Origin: Shewanella phaeophyticola
GTDB lineage: Bacteria > Pseudomonadota > Gammaproteobacteria > Enterobacterales > Shewanellaceae
Assembly (NCBI RefSeq): GCF_025398315.1
Contig: NZ_JAODOQ010000001.1
Coordinates: 1,984,001 to 2,048,000, forward strand
DNA: 64,000 nt
Direction: 5' to 3'
The notes beneath the pieces are model-generated. The model was given only the letters and a program-made list of their open reading frames with translations. It was not told where the DNA came from and searched no databases. This document shows positions 1-10,512 of this stretch, piece after piece. The first letter of the stretch is position 1; the number at the start of each line of letters is the position of its first letter. Both the position numbers and the translations under genes were made by a program.

Positions 1-384
1 TTATGGCTAATGTCTCAGACACGCCAATACAGCAACCCATTTTTACCGCGCCGTCAATGGACAGCACTCCCCTGCCCAGCCTTGAGCACTATGATGATGG
101 GCATAAAAGATGTTGATCAACCGCCTGAATTACTAAAATATATTCAACCACAAATGCCCATTGCTGGACGAAAATACAAAAATGGCGGCAAAGTACTATT
201 ACGGTTGATAGTTGAGGCGAATGGCTTGGTAAGCCAAGTGAATGTGGTAGAGTCAAATCCTGCAAAAGTATTTGATGATTCTGCCATTCAAGCCGCACGA
301 AAATGGCGCTTTAAACCGGCAATATTATCGGGCGAGGCCGTTAAGGTTTTTGTTGATGTCCCCATTAACTTTAAGGTCAATTAA
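1..384 (+). pseudogene. tonB: TonB-family energy transducer, 3' part, frameshifted
   Basis: The C-terminal TonB domain is plain: conserved GGKVLLRLIVEANG, then VVESNPAKVFDDSAIQAARKWRFKP. This domain contacts TonB-box peptides of outer-membrane receptors and transmits proton-motive force from ExbBD. The gene starts before the window. Reading frame 3 from position 3 gives a proline-rich linker ending PLPSLEHYDDG, and frame 1 takes over at about 100 with GIKDVDQPPELL. Dropping one G from the GGG at 99-101 joins the two into one typical TonB sequence, so a +1 indel is inferred. A TPR gene follows 6 bases later, as in TonB2-type clusters, so exbB/exbD probably lie just upstream. Family call is firm; whether the break is real is uncertain. 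Confidence 0.8.
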
Positions 385-390
385 CTTAAA

Positions 391-1590
391 ATGAAGCACC
401 TATCCCTTGTCGCCTTTATATTGTTGTTACTAGTTGGTATTAACGCACAATCTCGCGAGCTCAGTCATTTTGAGTCGAACAAGCTTTATAAAGTGAATCA
501 ATTACTCGAAAAAGAAAATTATGCTGCAGCGTTGCGGTTAATTCAGCCGTTATTTGAACAACAAAAACCCCACCCAACCGTGTTTAAATATGGCTGCAAA
601 CTCTTGACTGACACTGAAGATCAAACAGAAGCATTAAGCTGTTGGACACGAGGATATAAGCTTTATCCTAATGATAGTAATTTAGCCATCAACTTAGCGG
701 ATTCATTGTTAAAATCTAATCAGTATCAGATGGTTATAGATGTACTAACCCCGTTATTAGTATCAAATAGTGATCAATCTTTACTAGTGCAAGCTCGTTA
801 CATTATCGGTTATGCGTATTATCAGTTAGCACAATACCAAGCGGTTATTGATATGCTATTAATCTCGCCAGTAAAGCAACATTGGTGGCCACTGATTAGT
901 TATAGTCAATTAGCTTTAGAAGATTGGCAAGGGGCTAAAAATAGTGCGCAGCAGTGGCTAAAAAGTACGCCAGATAATCTAGCCGCTTGGCAAATTTTAG
1001 CCCAAAGTGAAATGGGATTAGAGAATCCAATAGCAGCAGCTGTCGCAATGGATATAGCACGGCTGGTTAATGGTGAAAAAACACCCGTAAATGTTAGCTT
1101 ATTAGGTAATCTGAAAGCCTATAATTTTGCCGCCGAATGTTTATCTCAATCAAAACAAAATCAGCAAGTCTTTACCGCACAAGAGTATACATGTGCCCAG
1201 TATGCTTGGCTTTCAGGCCAGTATCAGCAGGCATTAGACTTTATGCAATCATTTGTCATTGATAGCAATTTGAGTACTGTCTTATACGACGATTTTTATT
1301 TACTTAAAGGACAATTATTTGCGGTACTCAAACAAAACGACAAAGCAATCAACTCATGGAAAAAAGTAGGACAACAAGCATTAGCAATTGGCACCGCAAC
1401 AGAAATCAAATACGCCCGACAAAAACGAAATCAACAACAAGGACAAGCCTTATTATTAATGGGGCAACATTACTGGTTAGCCCAGCAATGGCCAGAAGCC
1501 AAAGCCTGTTATCGTAAGCTAGCACAAACACCAGGGTTCGAACCTATCGCAAATGCTTATATTCAAAATTTAATTGGATTTGGTCTATAA
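391..1590 (+). CDS. TPR-repeat periplasmic protein of a TonB2-type cluster
   Basis: This 399-residue protein has an N-terminal signal peptide (hydrophobic residues about 6-20) followed by helical tetratricopeptide-like repeats (for example residues 35-70, 95-160, 190-215, 300-390). It lies 6 bases after tonB and is surely cotranscribed. In Shewanella and Vibrio a TPR protein commonly ends exbB-exbD-tonB2 clusters, where it is thought to assist the TonB2 complex in the periplasm. No catalytic motif is visible. The start ATG at 391 is supported by the signal peptide and the tight spacing. The exact role is inferred from context. Confidence 0.75.
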   Translation: MKHLSLVAFILLLLVGINAQSRELSHFESNKLYKVNQLLEKENYAAALRLIQPLFEQQKPHPTVFKYGCKLLTDTEDQTEALSCWTRGYKLYPNDSNLAINLADSLLKSNQYQMVIDVLTPLLVSNSDQSLLVQARYIIGYAYYQLAQYQAVIDMLLISPVKQHWWPLISYSQLALEDWQGAKNSAQQWLKSTPDNLAAWQILAQSEMGLENPIAAAVAMDIARLVNGEKTPVNVSLLGNLKAYNFAAECLSQSKQNQQVFTAQEYTCAQYAWLSGQYQQALDFMQSFVIDSNLSTVLYDDFYLLKGQLFAVLKQNDKAINSWKKVGQQALAIGTATEIKYARQKRNQQQGQALLLMGQHYWLAQQWPEAKACYRKLAQTPGFEPIANAYIQNLIGFGL

Positions 1591-1676
1591 GTAAAATAGG
1601 TAATTATCTTATTCGAGGTAACATTAATAATTTATGATTGGTCAGATTCTAATAAGGCAAGACTGGGCACTAAAAT

Positions 1677-3776
1677 TTATTCTTCCCATAATTGTTTTGC
1701 AGGCAATGCTTTGCTGTACAGGTATCCTTGTATGTCATCGCAGCCGAGGCTTTTGAGTATTTCAAGCTGTTCGGTGTGTTCAACCCCTTCAGCAATGGTA
1801 CTCAGCTCTAAGTTAATTGCTAATTGGATAATAGTTCGCGCTATGGCGGCGTCTTTTTGATTAGTCACAATCTCATCAACAAACGATTTATCTATTTTTA
1901 AGGTATCTATTGGGAAGTTTCTTAAATAATTTAATGACGAGTAACCGGTACCGAAATCATCAATGGCGAGTTTAACGCCTAAGTCTTTTAATTTGATTAT
2001 TAATGTGATCGCGTCATCAACATTTCGGATAATTGCAGATTCGGTAATTTCTAACTCAAGTAAATATGGTGAAACCTGAGTGTGTTCTATAGCAAACTTC
2101 ACATAGTCATAAATGTTTTCATCATTAAATTGTAAGGCAGATAGATTGACCGCCATGCGCTTAAAATCAATGTGTTTATCTTGCAACATTTTGGCTTGTG
2201 TACAGGCTTCAACTAACACCCACTTACCTATCTCAATAATTAAGCCACTGCTTTCTGCTACGGCCATAAAATCAATTGGAGACAAGATACCTTTTGTTGG
2301 GTGATTCCAACGTAGTAGTGCTTCGTAGCCAACAGTTTGTGAGGTAACTGAATTAAACTGAGGCTGATAATACAACTCTAATTGGCCGCCTTGTTGTATT
2401 GCTTCACGTAGCTCGGCTTCTGTTTTAAGTCGTGCCATAAGTGATTGATGTTTTTCATGTGAGAACAATTGGTAGCTATTTTTACCATTGTTTTTAACTT
2501 CATACATGGCGGTGTCCGCATGTTGAAGTAATATATCCGCCGTAGTGCCATCATCTGGGTAAAATGAAATACCGATACTCGCTGAAATAAAGGTTTTATG
2601 TCCTTGAATAAAATATGGTTTCGACAGTGAATCAATTATTCGCTGCGCAATGATGGCTACACTGTCGAAATCAGAGAGATCAGATAAGATTAGCGTAAAC
2701 TCATCACCACCGAGCCGAGCGATATGTTGTTCATTAAACATCGCTCGCTCCCCTACCGCTAAGGGGTCTGATGCCCTTATAGAATCTTTTATCCGCTGTG
2801 CTGCCTGGCACAATAACTCATCGCCAGCTTTATGACCTAATGTGTCATTTATTTTCTTGAAATAGTCTAAGTCTATGAATAAAAGCGCCAATTTTGTGGT
2901 GTGACGTTGTGCATTTGCAATGGCTAGGTCTAATTGCATTAAAAATTTACGGCGATTAGGTAAATCAGTTAATGTGTCATAAAAGGCGTAATAGCTTATT
3001 TCTTGTTCTGTTTTTTTTCGTGTGGTGATGTCGTGTAAGGTACCATTGAGCTTAGGCTCACCGAAATCAAATGTGATATCAGTGACGTCATGAACGGTTA
3101 TCACCTCTCCAGATGTGTTTAACACTCGGTATTCAATATCGTAAGGTTCTTTGGTTTGTAGGGCATTTAATACTGTCGTTCTTACAAACTCTCTGTCTTC
3201 TGGGTGAACAACCTCGATAAGATATTCCATTGTCATTTCAACTTGCTGTGGTGTAATCCCCACCATGCGATAAACTTCATCAGAACAATCTAATGATTCT
3301 GTTTTAAAGTCCCATTCCCAAGAGCCTAGATGAGCAATGCTTTGTGCTTTAGCAAGCTTATTTTTGCTTTTCGTTAATTCTTTTATGGTTTTATTCGCTT
3401 TAAGAACATATTGGATCCGATGGCTGAGCAGTGGCCATTTTACCGGTTTTGTCATAAAATCTGTTGCACCCACATCAAATGCTTTTTGGATGTCTTGGGG
3501 TTGATCTAATGCCGTAACCATAATAATGGCTACGTTTTCACCTTCTGGTAACGCACGAATAATTGAGCAGCATTCAAAACCATCCATATTGTCCATTGAC
3601 ACATCAAGCAAAATGAGTTCAGGAGAATAACGCTTAAACTGAGCGATGGCTTCTTTGCCATTAGTCGCTTCGATAATTGATGCTTCAGACGATGTTAATG
3701 CTTTACGCATCAGGATGCGCATCACCGGATCATCATCCACTAACAATATTACCTCGCGAGCTGAAGATAATGCCAT
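1677..3776 (-). CDS. Response regulator with PAS, GGDEF and EAL domains
   Basis: A 699-residue cytoplasmic protein. Its receiver domain (about 8-125) has acidic pocket VDDDP, phosphoacceptor D58 in LILLDVSMDNMDG and the conserved K110-P. A PAS domain follows (about 145-255). The GGDEF domain (about 262-435) carries an intact GGDEF at 356-360, so cyclase activity is possible. The EAL domain (about 450-695) has YEALLRW at 484-490, ELEITES, IDDFGTGYSSL and AEGVE, so phosphodiesterase activity is also possible. Its ATG overlaps the TAA of the hybrid kinase upstream (TAATG at 3776), so the two are translationally coupled. It is probably the output of that kinase's phosphorelay, controlling c-di-GMP. 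Which activity dominates cannot be read from sequence. Confidence 0.9.
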   Translation of the reverse strand: MALSSAREVILLVDDDPVMRILMRKALTSSEASIIEATNGKEAIAQFKRYSPELILLDVSMDNMDGFECCSIIRALPEGENVAIIMVTALDQPQDIQKAFDVGATDFMTKPVKWPLLSHRIQYVLKANKTIKELTKSKNKLAKAQSIAHLGSWEWDFKTESLDCSDEVYRMVGITPQQVEMTMEYLIEVVHPEDREFVRTTVLNALQTKEPYDIEYRVLNTSGEVITVHDVTDITFDFGEPKLNGTLHDITTRKKTEQEISYYAFYDTLTDLPNRRKFLMQLDLAIANAQRHTTKLALLFIDLDYFKKINDTLGHKAGDELLCQAAQRIKDSIRASDPLAVGERAMFNEQHIARLGGDEFTLILSDLSDFDSVAIIAQRIIDSLSKPYFIQGHKTFISASIGISFYPDDGTTADILLQHADTAMYEVKNNGKNSYQLFSHEKHQSLMARLKTEAELREAIQQGGQLELYYQPQFNSVTSQTVGYEALLRWNHPTKGILSPIDFMAVAESSGLIIEIGKWVLVEACTQAKMLQDKHIDFKRMAVNLSALQFNDENIYDYVKFAIEHTQVSPYLLELEITESAIIRNVDDAITLIIKLKDLGVKLAIDDFGTGYSSLNYLRNFPIDTLKIDKSFVDEIVTNQKDAAIARTIIQLAINLELSTIAEGVEHTEQLEILKSLGCDDIQGYLYSKALPAKQLWEE

Positions 3777-6121
3777 TACGAGAGTTCCTCTAGCTTATGC
3801 AATAAAGCTTGTTTACTTCGCTCAAATACACTCATTACTGTATCAGTAATATCGCCAAGCACATTTAATTGTTCGTTACGAGCAGAGCGTTCAATTTGGC
3901 TGGCTATACTTTGCATTTTCATTGCGCCCAAATTTGCTGAGCTAGACTTTAGTGAGTGGGCAGCTTTAAATACGTTATCGGCATCATTATGAGCCATGCC
4001 GACAATAATTTGGTTAATCAACTCGGGCGCCGTTTGCAAATATATCTCGACAATATTTTGTACAAGTTCCTTAGCGTCATCAGGTGAAATCTCAATAATA
4101 TCGTTCAACGAGCCATCAGAGAATATCGGTGGTTCATCAATATTTTCATTTTGGCTTAGGGTTATTGATTGAGGTCCATCAAATAACCATTTATTAAAAC
4201 ATTCTGTTAGATTTTGACGTGTAAAGGGTTTGAGAAGTGTATCTTTAGCGCCAGCCTCCCTAAAACGTCGCTTAACATTGGGTTGTATGTCTGCGGTAAG
4301 CGCGATGATTGGGGTGGAATGGTTAATGCTGGTTGTACTCAAATGACTTATCGTTTGAGTCGCATCTATACCATCAACTACTGGCATATGGTAATCCATA
4401 AAGATCACATCAAATTTTTTTTCGCTTGCAGCTGCAATGGCTTCCATTCCATTTGAGACTATTTCACATGTATGCCCCAATGATTCGAGTAAACGCTTAA
4501 CAACCATTTGGTTAATCACATTGTCTTCAGCAACTAATACTGACGCTTTACGATATTCTGCTGTATGTTGTTCAAGTTTCACGACGTCTTGAAGGTCATT
4601 CTGAACAATACAATTATTTTGTATCAACGGAATGCTAAACCAAAAAGTACTGCCAATATTTGGTGTGCTTTCTACCCCATAGCGGCCATTCATTAATGCA
4701 ATAAGTTGTTGGCAAATGGCCAAACCTAATCCGGTTCCACCATACTCGCGGGTAATTGAATTATCTGCTTGTGTAAAAGGCGTAAAAATAGATTCTAATT
4801 TATTAGCGGCGATCCCCATACCGGTATCTTTAACCGTAAACGTAATAAAGGTGTCGGAGCCTTCAATATGTTGTTGGACTTTAACCTTAACCCCACCTTG
4901 GCGAGTAAATTTAAGTGCATTTGATACTAGATTATTAAGAATTTGCCTAATTCTTACAGAGTCACCTATAAAGACATTTTGGGACAATGGCTGAATATCG
5001 AGATCAAAAATGAGATGCTTCTTTTCTGCAACCGCTTGATGTGATTTACACGTTACACTCACAAGTTCGTATAAATTGAACTCATGAATATCTAAATCTA
5101 CCTTGTTGGCATCAATTTTTGAAAAATCTAATACTTCATTTAACAATAACAATAAGGTTTGCGCTGATTCATTAATCAAATGTACGGTATTGGACACATC
5201 TTGTTCGAGTTCAAATGAACTCAGTAAATCTGAAAATCCAATAATACCATTCAGGGGAGTTCTGATTTCATGGCTCATTACCGCTAAAAAATCAGACTTC
5301 GCCAAATTAGCTTTTTTAGCGATTTCCAAGGTCTGCTGTAATTCAAATGTACGTTCGTTAACCCGATTTTCAAGTTCGTGATTAATGGTTTCGAGTTGCT
5401 GACCTCGGGCGTCAACCTCGGCTATCATCACGTTAAAACTGTCGGCTAACTTAGAAAACTCGTCATTTGATTTAATATGAACACGTTGCGAGTAATCTTT
5501 TTTATTTGATATTTGTTCTATAACCGCCAACAAGGTATTGAGAGGCTTAGTAAAGAAAGATTGTAACCACAACATAACTAATACACTAGCCATGAAAGCA
5601 GACACACCTGTTGAAAAAACTAACAGTAAATATTCGTCCAGTTGTTTTGACAAGGTATTCATATTGTCGGTGATATACAACACCCCTAAAAACTCCCCTT
5701 CTGAAACTAATGGGGTGTAAGAATGTACACCTACAGTATCAAGTCTAAGGTGTTTTTGTTTTAATGAAGGTAAGTTGTTTATTGCGTCTAATTGCGGTGT
5801 ATCACTACTATTTTTGCCTTGATAAACCGCAAATACCTCACCCAACCCATCATAAATAACTGCATGAACAATATCCGGCTGAGCAACCAATGCTGACAAG
5901 GTTTTTTCTGCTGATAAAGGATCATTAAAAATCACTGCAGCAAGACTATTACTGGCTACGATATCACTCAATACGGTCAGGTTTTGCTGGGCTTTTTGTT
6001 GAGTAATTTCATACTGTTTATTAATTAAAGAGGTTGAAATTATGGTAATAACAATGAGAGAAATCAACAGCATTGAAAATATCAATTTTGTTTTAATCGA
6101 AAAAAAATTTTTTATTTTCAT
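3776..6121 (-). CDS. CHASE8-HAMP hybrid sensor histidine kinase with REC and HPt
   Basis: A 781-residue inner-membrane protein. TM1 (about 12-32) and TM2 (about 163-187) flank a periplasmic domain whose [12 protein letters not shown] and [18 protein letters not shown] stretches resemble the CHASE8 sensor of YfiN/DgcN. A HAMP region follows (about 188-240), then HisKA with H284 in [10 protein letters not shown], an ATPase domain (N401, [15 protein letters not shown]), a receiver with D576 (FMDYHMP) and an HPt domain with H722 ([13 protein letters not shown]). All phosphorelay residues are present. Its ATG overlaps the TGA of the yfiR-like gene by 4 bases. YfiR is the periplasmic repressor of CHASE8-type YfiN, so I infer that the upstream protein gates this kinase. 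Confidence 0.9.
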   Translation of the reverse strand: MKIKNFFSIKTKLIFSMLLISLIVITIISTSLINKQYEITQQKAQQNLTVLSDIVASNSLAAVIFNDPLSAEKTLSALVAQPDIVHAVIYDGLGEVFAVYQGKNSSDTPQLDAINNLPSLKQKHLRLDTVGVHSYTPLVSEGEFLGVLYITDNMNTLSKQLDEYLLLVFSTGVSAFMASVLVMLWLQSFFTKPLNTLLAVIEQISNKKDYSQRVHIKSNDEFSKLADSFNVMIAEVDARGQQLETINHELENRVNERTFELQQTLEIAKKANLAKSDFLAVMSHEIRTPLNGIIGFSDLLSSFELEQDVSNTVHLINESAQTLLLLLNEVLDFSKIDANKVDLDIHEFNLYELVSVTCKSHQAVAEKKHLIFDLDIQPLSQNVFIGDSVRIRQILNNLVSNALKFTRQGGVKVKVQQHIEGSDTFITFTVKDTGMGIAANKLESIFTPFTQADNSITREYGGTGLGLAICQQLIALMNGRYGVESTPNIGSTFWFSIPLIQNNCIVQNDLQDVVKLEQHTAEYRKASVLVAEDNVINQMVVKRLLESLGHTCEIVSNGMEAIAAASEKKFDVIFMDYHMPVVDGIDATQTISHLSTTSINHSTPIIALTADIQPNVKRRFREAGAKDTLLKPFTRQNLTECFNKWLFDGPQSITLSQNENIDEPPIFSDGSLNDIIEISPDDAKELVQNIVEIYLQTAPELINQIIVGMAHNDADNVFKAAHSLKSSSANLGAMKMQSIASQIERSARNEQLNVLGDITDTVMSVFERSKQALLHKLEELS

Positions 6122-6651
6122 CGTTTAACCTCAACAGCTAATTTCAACACTTGTGAGCTAATGGTTAAGCCCGACTTTTCTAACACCTGCTGATTCACTT
6201 TGAAATATAAACGTTGATCTTGTTCAATAATTTCAATCATCCCACCTTGTGCAGTAAAGCCCGAAATATCAGAAACCGTTAAAATGGCTCTATCGTCAAC
6301 GGCTAAAAATAAACGGCGGGTTAATTCACGGTAATTGCTATCAATAAATATAGCATCACATTGAGCGACTTGATTGGTTTCTGTTAACTCTTTTGGCGCG
6401 ATTAATTGATTGCCGATTTTCTTTTTTGAAAGTGCCATAAAACTGTCTCGGTATTGTTTACCAAAATAGCATATGTTCCAAGCCGACTTCTGTTCTGTAC
6501 GTGTTTGCGGCCATTGTGTGAATTTTACAAAGTTATAGGTAAAAGCCGCCTTTAATTCAAAAGCGTCTTCTGCCATAGATGAACCTGAATACAGGACAAA
6601 TACAGTCATTAATCCATAAATGAATTGCCTATAGATCGTCATAGTTTTCAT
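6118..6651 (-). CDS. YfiR-family periplasmic protein (DUF4154)
   Basis: A 177-residue secreted protein with a signal peptide (about 1-27, cleavage near SSMAED). The YfiR/DUF4154 pattern is clear: [19 protein letters not shown] near the N-terminus and, later, [20 protein letters not shown]. In Pseudomonas YfiR is a periplasmic repressor of the diguanylate cyclase YfiN. Here the neighbour is a CHASE8 hybrid kinase instead, overlapping by 4 bases (ATGA). It starts 8 bases after the receptor gene, so all four genes form one operon. Two cysteines (ICYFG and QCDAIF) could form a redox-sensitive disulfide as reported for YfiR, but this is inference. Confidence 0.88.
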   Translation of the reverse strand: MKTMTIYRQFIYGLMTVFVLYSGSSMAEDAFELKAAFTYNFVKFTQWPQTRTEQKSAWNICYFGKQYRDSFMALSKKKIGNQLIAPKELTETNQVAQCDAIFIDSNYRELTRRLFLAVDDRAILTVSDISGFTAQGGMIEIIEQDQRLYFKVNQQVLEKSGLTISSQVLKLAVEVKR

Positions 6652-6659
6652 CGATCAAC

Positions 6660-8697
6660 TTAAAAATTAATGCTAGCTTTAACAAAATAACTATAGCCAA
6701 CACGATAAGGCAGCAAAATGCTTTCGGCTTCATATTCTAGGTGAGCGGGATAAAATAAGTTTTTACCGTAAGCCGATAACATAATATCAGGCGACACAGC
6801 CCAATTTAGCGCAATATCAACCCCTTTATAACTATCGATGGTTTTGTAACGAGTTCCTTCACCCGTGAGCGATTCTGTACTGTCAATAAAGCGCCAAACG
6901 AAATTAACCCCCAGCGTAGTCAATGGTTGCCAATCAATAATGCTTGATACCATTTGTTCAGGGGCTTTAGTGTTTTGACCAAGCACATCGTCGAATTCAT
7001 TGTGAATATAGCTGTAGTTAATGCGTAATTGCAGCAAATCAGTAACAGTCCACATTGACGATAACTCTACACCATAGTTATATCCATCATACTGGTTTTC
7101 AAAATAGGTATATTGGCTAACATAATCAGGATATGTACTAAAGTCGGTAGTCCCTTCTGATGTACTACGTAATTTGTCATAATCGTTAAAGAAGATCGCG
7201 GTATCAAAAGACAGAGAATTCATTGGCATGAAGCGATAACCCATTTCATATGAAATAATCTCTTCAGATTCATAATCATCATTTCCTACCACAAAGACTT
7301 TAATCGTTGGTGATACATCCGATGGCGGAATATTTAATGCATTAACTATTAAGTTAGTTTCAACTCGAGACGGCGTTCTAATCGCACGGGCAATTGAAGT
7401 CCATACACTGTTTTTAGTATCAACTTGCCACATCAAACGGATATTGGGTTGAACTTCAAACCCGGTATAATCATTGTGTTCAAATCTTGATGCTAATGTT
7501 AACCATAGTGCATCATCCATTAAGGCTATTTCGTCGCTTACAAATGCACTCCATAAATGCGTTTGTGTTGAACCGGGCTCTGAGCTGGTTAAAATTGACA
7601 TTGAAGTTAAATTATCGCTTATATATCGATAACCTAAGCCCCAAACGATATTATGATCTTGACCAACAATGAGCTGATGCTGAAAATCAATATCAACAGT
7701 ATTGGTGCGTAAATGATATAACTCTTCGTCTCTGTCAGCAAAATCGTAATAGGTTTGTAGAGTATATTCAGAGTTTGCCGATAACGCTTTAGTGTATCGA
7801 GATAATAAATTGAAACCTTCGGTTTCTAACTCTTCTGAATAAAATGTTCTATATTGCGGTTCATCCATTGAAGCTATATTTGATGCTTGATTCATTTTGC
7901 TGGTGTAATAGTCGCTGCTTAACGTCAAACTAGTGTCATTTTCAAGTTGGATATCAACCCTGCCACCAAATTGTAAATGGCGCCAATCATTACTTTTATC
8001 AACAATAGATGAAGCATCAACAAGTGAACTGTCGAGATCTTTTGAATTATGCTCTAATGAATCACGACGATTGCCTTTAATATACATTCTGGTGCTAGCA
8101 TTATCTGTTAGCTTAGTGCCATATCTTGCGCCGATAAACCCTTGCTCATAATCACCCGCCCCGAGTTCTGCATAGCCGCCTAAGGTATCTGCACTGTGTT
8201 TAGTGATAATATTAATGACACCATTTACGGCATTAGCCCCCCATAATGCTGCACTTGGTGCATCTAATAACTTCAATGCGGTCAATATCGGCCATTAACG
8301 TATCTTGAACTTCCCAATACACTCCTGAAAATGCAGGAGAATAAAGTGTTCGACCGTCCATCATGACTAAAAGCTTATTGTTATAACGTCCATTAAAGCC
8401 ACGACTACTGACGGCCACTTTTTGAGCATCAATTTGAGCAACATGCAAGCCTGGTACGTCACGAAGAGCTTGAGGTATGGAGGTTGCACCAGAATGGCGA
8501 ATTGCTTCGTTGGTTATCACATAAATAGCGGCGGGAGAATTAGATAAAGGCTGTTTTTGCTTTGAAACCGATGTAACTTCAACATTCATCAATTCTTGTA
8601 AACTAAGGTCTAGTGAATTGGACTCTTGTGCCATTACAGTAAAACTGGCACATAAAACCGCTAACGCTGTGTAAGGAAATACATTGATTTTCAACAT
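6660..8697 (-). pseudogene. TonB-dependent receptor, frameshifted in plug domain
   Basis: An outer-membrane receptor of about 678 residues with a signal peptide, a plug domain (LSNSPAAIYVITNEAIRHSG, LRDVPGLHVAQIDAQKVAVS) and a 22-strand-type barrel ending in YFVKASINF with a terminal aromatic. The first part (8233-8697) ends RIEVIRCTKCS; a second frame (6660-8285) continues APSAALWGANAVNGVINIITK. Removing one base near 8262 restores the canonical IEVIR-APSAALWGANAV plug motif, so a +1 indel is inferred. It heads the operon with yfiR, the hybrid kinase and the GGDEF-EAL protein, so it probably supplies or senses the operon's signal. The ligand is unknown; the LPGLHVAQ plug type is BtuB/Cir-like rather than SusC-like. 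Confidence 0.85.
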
Positions 8698-8894
8698 TGC
8701 AGTGATGCCCTCATAAAATTAACTGTCATGTAAAAATTTATGAACAAACTTATACATTTATACAATTAATTTACACTAACAAACAATAAAAGTATGCCGT
8801 AGGGTATGATTTTTATTAATTTAAAAGAAAATATTCTTTAAATATATTGTTGAAATGTTAGAACTGTGAGCTCAGTAAGATAATTCAAAGCAAT

Positions 8895-8931
8895 CAACCT
8901 ACGTTACGATTGCCATTTGTAACTTAGGTTG
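8895..8931 (-). terminator. Long hairpin after mltD
   Basis: Arms CAACCTACGTTAC (8895-8907) and GTAACTTAGGTTG (8919-8931) pair with one mismatch around an 11-base loop, 10 bases past the mltD stop. There is no strong U-tract on the minus strand, so it may be a weak or Rho-assisted terminator. The remaining 200 bases up to the receptor start hold no gene and should contain the receptor-operon promoter. Confidence 0.5.
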
Positions 8932-8940
8932 CGTTCCTCA

Positions 8941-10374
8941 TTACAGGCGCATTTGCAAGCTTTTATTTTGTTCGTTTTGATAAAACTTGAGTATTTTACC
9001 TACTGTGAGTTTGTCTCTATCAGTCATATTATTCCAACTAATAATTTGCTCAACGCTTACCTTGTAAGATCTAGCGATACTCCATAAGGTATCGCCGTAT
9101 TGAACAGTATGCAAAGCTTGAGGAGTGACACTGGAAGCTGCAGTGATTAACTGCGGTTGAACTGATGTATTTTCAGTCTTTTTGCGAATTATTTTCTTCG
9201 CCGTAGATTGCGAACCAGCAAATTCTACATCTAAAATTTCCTTCGATGCCGTATGCGGCATATATAAAAATTGACCCGCTGTAATTTTATCTCCATCAAT
9301 ATTATTCATGGCTTTAATTTTATCGACATTGGTTTGATGACGTTGTGCGATAACCGTAATATTATCACCGTGTTGAATTTGATATTTGTACCATTTTATC
9401 CGTTCGTTAACGTCAGTATTGGCTAACGCCAGCTTAAACTTATGGGCTTTACTCACAGGTATCACCAACTGATGCGGCTCTTGTGGTGATGTGGTCCAGC
9501 GGTTAAAACCAGGATTTAATTTTTGTAAACGTGTAACAGGTATTTTCGCCAGCTTTGCCGCAACAGCTAAATCAATTTGGCTACCAACATCAATCACTTC
9601 AATACAAGGTATATTGGGTATAGGTTTCAGATTAATACCGTATGCTTGCGCATTTTTTATTACATCGGCAATGGCCAGTAATTGAGGCACATATTGCTTG
9701 GTTTCTGTTGGTAAATTTAACGCCCAAAAATCAGTGCTTAAGCCACGTTCTTGGTTGTACTTAATCGCCTGATTTAGTTGACCTTCACCGGCATTATAGG
9801 CTGCTAAGGCATAAAGCCAGTTGTTGGTTTTTTGATATAAATACTCAAGCATGTCTAAGGCTGCAGAGGTTGCTGCGGGCACATCTTTACGGCCGTCATA
9901 CCACCAATTCATATTTAAGCCAAAATGGCTGGCCATAGGCAACGTAAATTGCCACAAACCCGAAGCGTCAGCTTTTGAATATGCCAAAGGGTTAAACGAA
10001 CTTTCAACAATGGGTAACAAGGCGATTTCTATCGGTAAATCTCGATGTTCAAACTCTTCAACAATTAAATATAAAAACGGTCTAGCGCGCTGCGATATTT
10101 TTTCAAGATGCTCAGGGTGTTGAATAAACCAGTCACGGTATTTGTTCACCAAAAATTCATCAGGTATGGGCATATTCATTTGCATACGGATCCGCTCCCA
10201 AACATCATCAGCTTGCTTACTTTGCAGTCTGACCAATGCTCTCGGGACGTTAATCGATTTTGAGTTGACTTTGTTGTTTACTAACTGTGTTGCTTGGACA
10301 TCACTTAAAGGGGCAGTTTGGCATCCTGTTAACAACATAACACTGACAGCAATAAAAATGATGGTTGATTTCAA
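8941..10374 (-). CDS. mltD: Membrane-bound lytic murein transglycosylase D
   Basis: A 477-residue lipoprotein with a lipobox LLTGC (Cys18). It has an SLT lysozyme-like domain (about 105-230) with catalytic E124 in LPIVESSFNP, followed by ASGLWQF and the AYNAGEG motif. Two LysM peptidoglycan-binding domains follow, at about 345-388 (QHGDNITVIAQRHQTNVDKI) and 423-465 (VQYGDTLWSIARSYKVSVEQI). It cleaves glycan strands between MurNAc and GlcNAc to form anhydro-ends during wall remodelling. Length and domain order match MltD. It appears to be a single-gene unit: the MATE gene upstream is 138 bases away. Confidence 0.93.
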   Translation of the reverse strand: MKSTIIFIAVSVMLLTGCQTAPLSDVQATQLVNNKVNSKSINVPRALVRLQSKQADDVWERIRMQMNMPIPDEFLVNKYRDWFIQHPEHLEKISQRARPFLYLIVEEFEHRDLPIEIALLPIVESSFNPLAYSKADASGLWQFTLPMASHFGLNMNWWYDGRKDVPAATSAALDMLEYLYQKTNNWLYALAAYNAGEGQLNQAIKYNQERGLSTDFWALNLPTETKQYVPQLLAIADVIKNAQAYGINLKPIPNIPCIEVIDVGSQIDLAVAAKLAKIPVTRLQKLNPGFNRWTTSPQEPHQLVIPVSKAHKFKLALANTDVNERIKWYKYQIQHGDNITVIAQRHQTNVDKIKAMNNIDGDKITAGQFLYMPHTASKEILDVEFAGSQSTAKKIIRKKTENTSVQPQLITAASSVTPQALHTVQYGDTLWSIARSYKVSVEQIISWNNMTDRDKLTVGKILKFYQNEQNKSLQMRL

Positions 10375-10512
10375 TTCAAGTTAACCCTTAGCTATCACAC
10401 AGGTAAATCGTTTATATACTAATATTTCGCATTGTAATTGAGTTATAAAACGCTTTCCATCGCTTTGTTTACCCCAAATAAAGTCAATCAATTGGGCGCG
10501 ATACAACCTTAA

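Noticed and set aside
2113..2304. Short ORFs on the opposite strand inside the GGDEF-EAL gene
   Set aside because: No RBS, no recognisable family, and wholly inside a well-supported gene; they are frame shadows. The same holds for the other antisense ORFs in the window.
8233..8285. Two overlapping ORFs read as separate plug-only and barrel-only receptors
   Set aside because: The junction restores a canonical TonB-receptor plug motif when one base is dropped, so it is one broken gene.
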